DNA of 6,326 nucleotides from positions 1 through 6,326 of the forward strand of contig JAIXPR010000190.1 in NCBI GenBank assembly GCA_027486155.1, in the 5' to 3' direction. The DNA is from Pseudomonadota bacterium. Its GTDB lineage: Bacteria > Bdellovibrionota_C > UBA2361 > OMII01. The translations under genes were made by a program, and so were the position numbers. Below the pieces are notes generated by a model. The model worked only from the letters and a program-made list of their open reading frames with translations, did no database searches and had not been told where the DNA came from. Positions 1-5,865 of the stretch are shown piece after piece (position 1 is the first letter of the stretch; every line of letters begins with the position of its first letter).

Positions 1-648
1 GAGGCTATCTGGTTAGACCGGGGAGAGGTAAAGGATCGGGGCAATCCTCGGCGTGTCATAGACGCCTATCGCCAGCACATTGAGAAGCAGGAGGAGAGCG
101 TTTTGTTAGAGGAGAGCGTCGTGGTAGAGGCGGCCGCTGTCCCGGTTGAGGAAACGCCTCCAGCCGATGAGCCTGTTGAGGAAGTTGTTGAGGAGTGTGT
201 TCAGCCCACCCGCTGGGGAGGTCGAGAGGTTGAGATCACGCATGTCTCATTGGTCGACTCCGAGGGGGCGGAGAAGCGGGTGCTCCATCCAGAAGATCCA
301 GCGCGGGTCCGAATATCGTACAAGGTAAACGGTGAGCATGAGGAGCTCGTGTTTGGGGTTGGGATCACTCGGACCGACGGACTGAGTGTCTTCGGCACGA
401 ACACCGACATCGACCGGGTACAGCTTCCAGCCGTTGGCGCGAGCGGGATCGTTGAATGTGAGATCCCGAGGATCGGTTTGGTCGAAGGGGCCTACACCTT
501 CGATGTGGCTGTTCATAGGACCGATGGCTATCCATATGATTATCATAAGGAGGCGCTCCACTTCTCAGTACGCTCAGATCGGCGTGAAGTTGGTGTCTCG
601 TCTCTGGCCCGCGCGTGGGTTGTCAATGGAGTGAGGTGCGCATGCTAG
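1..648 (+). CDS. ABC polysaccharide exporter ATP-binding protein, Wzt-like (C-terminal part; 5' end outside window)
   Basis: Open reading frame from the left edge (frame 1), 215 residues visible before a TAG stop. The first ~25 residues (EAIWLDRGEV, then NPRRVIDAYR) are the usual end of an ABC nucleotide-binding domain, after the H-loop; the Walker A, signature and Walker B motifs must lie upstream. Residues ~28-70 form an acidic linker rich in Glu, Val and Pro. Residues ~76-209 match the Wzt C-terminal domain pattern: EVEITHVSLVD, then VFGVGITRTDG, FGTNTDID, a Leu/Gly-rich segment ending GLVEGAYTFDVAVHR, and a closing Trp (W206). In O-antigen exporters of this type the domain is a cytoplasmic beta-sandwich that recognises the finished glycan chain and makes export substrate-specific. 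The permease gene follows with a 7-base overlap. A short start (TTG at 103) is not credible because the frame continues upstream with conserved ABC sequence. Family assignment is strong; the glycan is unknown. Confidence 0.9.
   Translation, partial: EAIWLDRGEVKDRGNPRRVIDAYRQHIEKQEESVLLEESVVVEAAAVPVEETPPADEPVEEVVEECVQPTRWGGREVEITHVSLVDSEGAEKRVLHPEDPARVRISYKVNGEHEELVFGVGITRTDGLSVFGTNTDIDRVQLPAVGASGIVECEIPRIGLVEGAYTFDVAVHRTDGYPYDYHKEALHFSVRSDRREVGVSSLARAWVVNGVRCAC
91..126 (+). repeat. 18-bp imperfect tandem duplication in the ATPase linker
   Basis: Two adjacent 18-base units, 91-108 and 109-126, agree at 15 of 18 positions; the first 11 bases (GAGGAGAGCGT) are identical. They encode EESVLL and EESVVV. 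Downstream in the same linker the 8-mer GTTGAGGA recurs at 145, 175 and 187, giving repeated Val-Glu-Glu. The repeats keep the reading frame and look like small in-frame duplications in a flexible linker. Confidence 0.7.
633..636 (+). promoter_or_regulatory. Ribosome binding site that sets the permease start
   Basis: GAGG at 633-636 lies 5 bases before the ATG at 642, with GGAG at 628-631 as a second candidate. An in-frame GTG at 615 would add nine residues (MGCQWSEVR), but this stretch looks unlike the family N-terminus. The ATG at 642 has the better-placed Shine-Dalgarno sequence, so it is preferred. Confidence 0.6.
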
Positions 649-1421
649 AGAGCGTTAGACAGGTCTGGCAGTTTCGAGCGCTTGTGGGCGCTCTCGTCCG
701 AAGGCACATCGCCACTCGGTATCGAGGCTCGGTCTTCGGTTTCCTCTGGTCATTATTGAATCCGCTTTGTCTTATGGCGGTGTATACCCTCGTATTTTCT
801 TACTACATGCGGTTCAACGGTGGGCCTCACTATCACCTGATGGTGTTCGCGGGACTTTTACCGTGGATCTGGACGAGTAGCGCCCTGCTAGAGGGTACGG
901 CCTCCCTTGTGAACAGCGGACACCTGATCACGAAGTCGATGTTTCCCCCGCAGGTGTTGCCGGTCGTGAGCGTTGTCGCCGCGATGGCGCACTTCCTCCT
1001 CGCGTTACCGGTTCTCGCTCTGTTTTCGCTTGCGGCCGGAGTGCCGGTGTCGTGGACATGGCTCCTCGTCCCCTTCATCGTGGCGTTACATGCTCTCTTT
1101 CTGACAGGGATCGTGTTGGGGCTTAGTGCGCTCAACGTTTTCTTTCGAGATGTGCAGCATCTGGTCGGAAACTTCTTAACCTTGCTGTTCTTTATGTGTC
1201 CGGTTGTTTATCCGGTCTCCGTCGTCCCTGAAAACTTAAGGTTTCTTGTTACCTACAACCCCTTCGCCGCGCTTACACAGTTCTATCAAGAGCTCCTCAT
1301 CGAGGGGATCGTGCCGAGCGCCGAGGCGGTCCTTTATGTCGCCGTGATGTGCGTGGTGGCTGTATTGATCGGTATAACGGTTCACAGGCACTATCAGGAG
1401 CGATTTGCGGAAGCGTTATGA
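642..1421 (+). CDS. ABC-2 type polysaccharide exporter permease (Wzm-like)
   Basis: Inner-membrane subunit of the polysaccharide ABC exporter, 259 residues, a usual length for Wzm/TagG-type permeases. Start chosen at ATG 642 (see the ribosome binding site entry). The N-terminal amphipathic region carries the family hallmark TRYRGSVFGFLWSLLNPL (residues ~25-42), which leads into the first membrane span (~35-57). About five more hydrophobic segments follow at ~65-90, ~105-132, ~138-163, ~173-196 and ~228-246. Other family features are VFFRDVQHLVG (~167-176) and the late PVVYPVSVVPENLRFLVTYNP (in two parts, ~187-196 and ~197-206), typical of polysaccharide export permeases. It overlaps the preceding ATPase gene by 7 bases and the next gene by 4, so the two transporter subunits are probably made together. 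The order ATPase then permease is the reverse of many O-antigen loci. The exported glycan cannot be read from the sequence. Confidence 0.92.
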   Translation: MLESVRQVWQFRALVGALVRRHIATRYRGSVFGFLWSLLNPLCLMAVYTLVFSYYMRFNGGPHYHLMVFAGLLPWIWTSSALLEGTASLVNSGHLITKSMFPPQVLPVVSVVAAMAHFLLALPVLALFSLAAGVPVSWTWLLVPFIVALHALFLTGIVLGLSALNVFFRDVQHLVGNFLTLLFFMCPVVYPVSVVPENLRFLVTYNPFAALTQFYQELLIEGIVPSAEAVLYVAVMCVVAVLIGITVHRHYQERFAEAL

Positions 1422-2515
1422 GTAGTACTCGTCCGATCCATCAACTTGTTCACACGCTGAGCTACGGCGACGCGATCTCGACAGAGGTGCTCGCTCTTCA
1501 GTCGGCGCTCAGGGACCTTGGCCTTGAGAGTGAGATATACGCCCTTCATGAGCACAACCGACTCAAAGGGCGCTCTCGGAAGTTCGAGACTATCGGGGAG
1601 TGTGCTGAGGCGGATATTATTCTGCACTACTCCATCGGCTCTCCCTTAAACGACCTCTATGCCCACTGGAACCGCGGACACAAGGTGCTCGTGTATCACA
1701 ACATTACACCGGCGAAGTGGTTTAGAGGGGTGAATAATCGAGTAGCGGCGGATATTGAGCGTGGTTTGTCGGATCTGCCAGCGTTATGCGCCCGCTCGCA
1801 CCGTATTTGGGCCGACTCTCTCTTTAACGCACGAGAGATCGAGGCGCTCGGGTTTTCGTGCTCCGTCCTTGAGCTTCCTATCGCTCCTGAGCGGTGGAAT
1901 CGAGCTCGAAATGAGGCGATGCACGCTCGAGTAACGCGAAAGGGGGGGATCAACGTCCTGCACGTTGGTCGGATGGCGCCGAATAAGTGCATCGAGGACA
2001 TAATTAAATCGTTTTACTATCTCAATAAGTTTATCGAGCCCCACAGTACCCTCTGGCTGGCTGGGATTGATACCGATACCGAGCTCTATTCATTTTCACT
2101 GAGACGGTTAATTCGCAATCTCGGATTGGATGAATCGGTTGAGATTCTCGGTGGTCTTTCAGATGAGGAGATTCGGGCGCTCTACGAGGCGTGCTCGGTG
2201 TACGTGTGCATGAGTGAGCACGAGGGGTTCTGTCTCCCTCTTATCGAGGCGATGCACTTTGGGCTCCCAGTAATCGGCTACGCCGAGGGCGCTGTGTCGG
2301 AGACCGTGAGTACCGGTGGAGTGATAATTACCGAGAAACGACATTCTGAGGTCGGGGCGTTATTCCATTCGCTCTCGCTGTCAGGAGAGCTTCGAGATCG
2401 AACGATCGGAAACGGTCGTGAGAGGGTGAAAGCCTTCTCGTTTGAAAAGTTCAAGGCGAGGGTTCAGGAGCTGCTCACGGGCTCTGAGAGACAGCGAGAG
2501 GCTCACGGGGCATGA
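1418..2515 (+). CDS. GT4-type glycosyltransferase (glycosyl transferase group 1), 365 aa
   Basis: Predicted retaining glycosyltransferase with the GT-B fold that adds a sugar from a nucleotide-sugar donor to a growing glycan on the cytoplasmic side. The start is ATG 1418, which overlaps the permease stop as ATGA; GGAAG at 1409-1413 is a plausible ribosome binding site. A GTG at 1349 in the same frame would bury 69 bases inside the permease gene and is rejected. The N-terminal acceptor-side domain has HNITPAKWF at 94-102 and WADSLFNAREIEALGF at 131-146, a pattern shared by a subset of GT4 enzymes in surface-glycan loci. The C-terminal domain begins near 178 with VLHVGRMAPNK (R185, K190 likely donor phosphate contacts). 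It contains the E-x7-E motif in EGFCLPLIE (E269, E277), followed by AMHFGLPVIGY. No signal peptide or membrane span is seen. The donor, acceptor and linkage cannot be assigned. Confidence 0.9.
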   Translation: MSSTRPIHQLVHTLSYGDAISTEVLALQSALRDLGLESEIYALHEHNRLKGRSRKFETIGECAEADIILHYSIGSPLNDLYAHWNRGHKVLVYHNITPAKWFRGVNNRVAADIERGLSDLPALCARSHRIWADSLFNAREIEALGFSCSVLELPIAPERWNRARNEAMHARVTRKGGINVLHVGRMAPNKCIEDIIKSFYYLNKFIEPHSTLWLAGIDTDTELYSFSLRRLIRNLGLDESVEILGGLSDEEIRALYEACSVYVCMSEHEGFCLPLIEAMHFGLPVIGYAEGAVSETVSTGGVIITEKRHSEVGALFHSLSLSGELRDRTIGNGRERVKAFSFEKFKARVQELLTGSERQREAHGA

Positions 2516-3774
2516 TCTCAGTAGGTCTCGATCTTAGCGCGCTTGACCCAGGTTTTAAGTCGCATGCCCATCGTGGCATTGGCCGGTATGTTGCGGAGCT
2601 TCACAAATTTTTCGAGTCGTGCCGTGATACTGATGTTTCTGTTGGCTTCTTCGACCACGAAGCGCTTCGCCGTAACGGTATCGCCGACCGGGTCATGTCA
2701 CTTGTGCCGTGTGGAAGAACCTCGCTGCGTCAACATGTAGTGTATCCACGGCGATTGCACCAAGGTGTCATGCGCGACTACTCCTTATTGCACTTCCCGG
2801 CGCACATGGACGCTCCCGCGTGGAGCTCGAAGCCCTATGTCCTCACCGTTTTGGATCTGATACCGCATGTCCTCAAAGAGCTGTATCAGGCTGATAAGCC
2901 TGGCTGGCGGTTTCGAATCGCGCGCGCGCTTGAGGTGATGGCTATTCGACAGGCCACCCTCATCCTGGCGATAAGTAAAACTACCGCGGACGATCTCGTC
3001 AGGGTGCTAGGGATTCCCCGAGAACGGATCGTTGTTACGCCTCTTGGGGTTGACCAGAGGTTTTTCGATGTAGCAAAGCGTCGACTCGGGTCCGTTGACG
3101 CGGAGGGATCTATTCGTTCGAGGTTGGGTATTCCCCGAGGACGGCCGATTGTGTTGTACGTCGGTGGTCACGACGAACGAAAGAATATCGGTAATCTCGT
3201 CGGGATAGTTCATCAGGCCGGTGTTGAGCTTCGTTCCCGTGGCAAGGCCCCGCCGCTTCTGGTCATGGCCGGACGAATTACCTCGGCGTCTGAGATTCAA
3301 CGACTCGACTCAATGCTCCGTCGGTACGGGATGCAGAACGATGCTATATCGCTCGGATATGTACCGGATGAAGACCTCAAGGATTTGTACGCTGAGAGCA
3401 CGCTCTTCCTCTTTCCAACGCTCTACGAGGGGTTCGGCTTGCCCGCATTAGAGGCTATGGCCGCTGGGCTTCCCGTTGTGGGATCGAACACCTCCTCCAT
3501 TCCCGAGGTGGTAGGAGATGCGGGGCGTCTCTTCAACCCGTTGAGTGTTGACGATGGGGCCAAGGCCGTTATCGACCTTCTCGAGTGCGCTGACACGCGG
3601 CGGGCATTTACGGAGGCCGGGGTCGCCCGCGCTCGAGAGTTTTCTTGGGAGCGGACTGGTAGAGCAACGCTTGAGGGATACAAACGGGCCCACGATCTTC
3701 TCGTCGCGCGAGCAAGTCGCCGTGGTCACCACACTCAAAACGCAACGGATTCGGCGAGCGGACTCCCTTTATGA
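2512..3774 (+). CDS. GT4-type glycosyltransferase (WbaZ/MtfB-like layout), 420 aa
   Basis: Second predicted GT-B glycosyltransferase, not a recent duplicate of its neighbour, since the N-terminal domains differ. ATG 2512 overlaps the previous stop (ATGA); GAGG at 2498-2501 is a possible but distant ribosome binding site. N-terminal features are HRGIGRYVAEL (20-30), LLHFPAHMDAP (92-102) and VLTVLDLIPHV (110-120), the layout seen in O-antigen mannosyltransferases such as WbaZ and MtfB. The donor domain starts near 212 with IVLYVGGHDERKN (R223, K224, N225). It carries the E-x7-E motif EGFGLPALE (E306, E314), then AMAAGLPVVGSNTSSIPEVV and GDAGRLFNP, an almost canonical GT4 core. The last ~20 residues are a polar low-complexity tail. 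A mannosyl-type activity is a resemblance only; the sugar and linkage remain unassigned. Confidence 0.9.
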   Translation: MISVGLDLSALDPGFKSHAHRGIGRYVAELHKFFESCRDTDVSVGFFDHEALRRNGIADRVMSLVPCGRTSLRQHVVYPRRLHQGVMRDYSLLHFPAHMDAPAWSSKPYVLTVLDLIPHVLKELYQADKPGWRFRIARALEVMAIRQATLILAISKTTADDLVRVLGIPRERIVVTPLGVDQRFFDVAKRRLGSVDAEGSIRSRLGIPRGRPIVLYVGGHDERKNIGNLVGIVHQAGVELRSRGKAPPLLVMAGRITSASEIQRLDSMLRRYGMQNDAISLGYVPDEDLKDLYAESTLFLFPTLYEGFGLPALEAMAAGLPVVGSNTSSIPEVVGDAGRLFNPLSVDDGAKAVIDLLECADTRRAFTEAGVARAREFSWERTGRATLEGYKRAHDLLVARASRRGHHTQNATDSASGLPL

Positions 3775-5858
3775 TGATGCCCACGAAACGCTCGGCGACC
3801 GTGATAGAGCTACGACCTTGTTACGCGCATGGCGATGTGGGCCGGTCTTCGGCGCGGTCTGAGTGGATCTTTCTAGCTGGGTTGTGCGTCGTCGCGTTTC
3901 TCTTGCGTTTCGACTTCATGCGCGCTGGAGGCTTCGTTATCGATTCCGATGAGGCGATTGTGGGCCTCATGGCTCGACATATCGTTGAGGGTGGTCCTGT
4001 GCCGACCTTCTATTACGGTCAGCACTACATGGGCTCCCTCGAGCCGCTGTGCGCGGCGGCCCTCTTTTATCTTTTCGGTTCGTCGAATGTTACCTTGCAA
4101 CTAACGCCGCTTCTATTCTCGCTAGCGCTTATCGTCCTGACCTATGAACTCGGGCGTGAGGTCGGGGGAGTGGTCGCCGCTAGGGTTGCCGCGCTTCTTT
4201 GCGCCGTTCCACCGGTGGCTTTGGTGGTGTGGAGTTACAAAGCACGGGGTGGTTTTATTGAGCTGCTCGTCATCGGAGCCTGGGCTATTCTCATGCTGCT
4301 CCGGTGGTTAAAGACCGATCCGTTGAATCTCCGCTTGCCTGCTGTTATCTCGCTCCTCCTTGGGCTCGGATGGTGGGTGAATAACCAGATTATCTATTTC
4401 ATTGCCCCGATCGGCGCGATCGGAGCTCTCTATCTTTTTGGCTCGGTGCGATCTCGTCAGCTCGGCTTGTCACGGCTTCTCGCGGTGCTCATACTTTCGG
4501 GTGTCTGTTTTATGCTCGGCAGTGCCCCGTATTGGATCTACAACCTCGCGCGTGGGTTCCCCTCGCTTGGTATGTTCGGGTTCGCCTCTCCAAGCGAGAT
4601 TGGAAGGTACTTCGTGGGGCTCTGGACCACGGCGCTTCCTATCATCCTTGGGGCAAAGCAGTTTTGGAATGCGGATCCCTCATTGAGCGGCGCCACAGTC
4701 GTCGTTTATCTGTTGTACGGCGTGGTCTTTCTGACGGTGCTGTGGTCACGACGGTGCTCGATCGCCAAACTGCTCAAGGGGGAGGTCGACACACGGGCTC
4801 AGGTCGAGATCTTTCTCATGCTCATCGTATGCGTGTGCGCGGTTTTCTCGGTCAGCACGTTCGGCTGGCTTTCGCAGGCGCCGCGCTATCTGCTGCCGGT
4901 CTACGTTGGCCTTTTTGTTGTCTGTGGAGTGTGGGCCAGCGCTCTCTTTCGGGTCTCCACGGTTCTTGGCGTTGGGGGCGTCTTGGCGGTCCTCGGTGTG
5001 AATGTTTCGTCCTGCTACTGGGGTGGTCGGGCGTTACCGGGAGAGCCGGTCGTCTTTCAGCGGGATCGGGTTCAACGTGACCATGCCGACCTCAATCGGG
5101 TGCTGATCTCCCTTGGCATCTCACTGGTTCGGACCAACTATTGGATCGGCTACCGCCTCGCGTTTGAGACGGGGGAGCGGGTGAAGTTCCTCGTCCTGCA
5201 GGAGCCTAGGCAGGTGCGAATTCCGGAGTACGAGCGATTGCCCGAGGGCGTTTCTCAAGATCTCGTTCCTTTGCTCCTCGTCCCAGCCGAGCGCGCTTCG
5301 TTCGTCGGAGCGCTCAGCCTGCTTGGCTATTCGTTCGATGAGCGGACGATCGGTGAATACGTCCTTATTTACAACCTCAAACGGCCCGATCTTCGCCTTG
5401 CCCCTTTGGCTAGGGCGGAGGTACGTCAGGTCAGTGGTTCTGGCGCGCATCCGGCTGGCGCCGCTCTTGATGGTGACCAAGGGACCCGCTGGGGCACCGG
5501 CGCTTCTCAACGAGAGGGCCAGAGCTTTGAGGTTAAGTTTGCCAACCCCCAGAGCATCTCCGCCATTGAGTATGACCTTGGTGAATGGTCGCAGGATTAT
5601 CCGCGAGGGCTTCAGATTGATAGTGAGAATGCGCGAGGTGAGCGCGAAGTAGTGCTGACGAACGAGCAGTATCAATATCTCGTGGAGTTCTGGAAGGGGG
5701 GTACGTTCCGGTTTTGGTTCTCTCCCCGCGAAGCGCGGCGGGTCATCCTCTCGCAGACCGGCACCCATCCGATCCTTGATTGGTCTATCGCGGAGCTGCG
5801 CTTTTTTACCGGTTCGGTAACGAAGTCAGTTGCGGCGCCGAAGGGTTCTGAGGGATAG
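3771..5858 (+). CDS. GT39/PMT-like membrane glycosyltransferase with C-terminal discoidin-like domain, 695 aa
   Basis: Predicted inner-membrane GT-C glycosyltransferase. Such enzymes use polyprenyl-phosphate sugars and act on the periplasmic face. After a first membrane span (~31-47) comes the acidic loop motif VIDSDEA (D58, D60, E61), the expected catalytic position in GT39-type enzymes, then ARHIVEGG and FYYGQHYMGSLEP. Roughly eleven to thirteen hydrophobic segments run to ~412. Residues ~413-540 form a soluble region with YWIGYRLAFETGE (457-469), of a kind often seen after the membrane part of these enzymes. Residues ~545-680 resemble an F5/8 type C (discoidin) domain. Three consecutive in-frame ATGs (3771, 3774, 3777) make the exact start uncertain. 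ATG 3771 is chosen because it overlaps the previous stop as ATGA, but the ribosome binding site is weak (GCGGA about 8 bases upstream), which suggests coupled translation. The substrate could be a glycan, lipid A or protein; the context favours the exported glycan. Confidence 0.85.
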   Translation: MMMPTKRSATVIELRPCYAHGDVGRSSARSEWIFLAGLCVVAFLLRFDFMRAGGFVIDSDEAIVGLMARHIVEGGPVPTFYYGQHYMGSLEPLCAAALFYLFGSSNVTLQLTPLLFSLALIVLTYELGREVGGVVAARVAALLCAVPPVALVVWSYKARGGFIELLVIGAWAILMLLRWLKTDPLNLRLPAVISLLLGLGWWVNNQIIYFIAPIGAIGALYLFGSVRSRQLGLSRLLAVLILSGVCFMLGSAPYWIYNLARGFPSLGMFGFASPSEIGRYFVGLWTTALPIILGAKQFWNADPSLSGATVVVYLLYGVVFLTVLWSRRCSIAKLLKGEVDTRAQVEIFLMLIVCVCAVFSVSTFGWLSQAPRYLLPVYVGLFVVCGVWASALFRVSTVLGVGGVLAVLGVNVSSCYWGGRALPGEPVVFQRDRVQRDHADLNRVLISLGISLVRTNYWIGYRLAFETGERVKFLVLQEPRQVRIPEYERLPEGVSQDLVPLLLVPAERASFVGALSLLGYSFDERTIGEYVLIYNLKRPDLRLAPLARAEVRQVSGSGAHPAGAALDGDQGTRWGTGASQREGQSFEVKFANPQSISAIEYDLGEWSQDYPRGLQIDSENARGEREVVLTNEQYQYLVEFWKGGTFRFWFSPREARRVILSQTGTHPILDWSIAELRFFTGSVTKSVAAPKGSEG
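5403..5810 (+). other. Region encoding the discoidin (F5/8 type C)-like domain of the GT-C protein
   Basis: Codons for residues ~545-680 of the preceding CDS. The stretch shows the typical discoidin sequence order: a variable start with SGSGAHPAGAALDGDQGTRW (555-574, the LDG-x-x-x-TRW hallmark), GQSFEVKF (583-590), ISAIEYDLGEWSQDYPRGLQI (two parts, ~596-605 and 606-616), and a final strand WSIAELRFFTG (671-681). In secreted enzymes and lectins such domains often bind sugars (CBM32 and relatives). Its place after the last membrane span fits a periplasmic location. That it binds sugar here is inference. Confidence 0.75.
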
Positions 5859-5863
5859 AGGGG
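5857..5863 (+). promoter_or_regulatory. Ribosome binding site for the flippase-like gene
   Basis: AGAGGGG overlaps the end of the GT-C stop codon and ends 2 bases before ATG 5866, with the GAGG core at 5858-5861 4 bases away. It is the most purine-rich Shine-Dalgarno stretch in the window, and it occurs at the only junction where the genes do not overlap. Confidence 0.55.
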
Positions 5864-5865
5864 AT

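Noticed and set aside
444..468. 7-bp inverted repeat (CGGGATC, 11-base loop, GATCCCG)
   Set aside because: It lies inside the coding region for the Wzt-type domain, the stem is short with no U-tract after it, and it is explained by the frequent GATC in codon pairs of this sequence.
1349..1417. Upstream GTG start for the first GT4 gene
   Set aside because: It would add 23 residues unlike GT4 N-termini and overlap the permease by 73 bases. ATG 1418 gives the ATGA junction seen repeatedly in this operon.
4405..4424. Neighbouring CGATCGG copies around 4408 and 4417
   Set aside because: They encode the Pro-Ile-Gly-Ala-Ile-Gly part of a membrane segment; two short copies are not enough to call a functional repeat.
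4532..5080. 182-codon plus-strand frame inside the GT-C gene
   Set aside because: It is fully embedded in a well-supported membrane-protein gene, and the translation is Gly/Arg/Trp-rich without membrane or domain features; a shadow frame.
5121..5768. 215-codon open frame on the minus strand opposite the GT-C C-terminal region
   Set aside because: The plus-strand frame carries recognisable domain motifs throughout. The minus-strand product shows no family pattern, is rich in Arg, Leu and Pro as expected of a shadow frame, and has no clear ribosome binding site.
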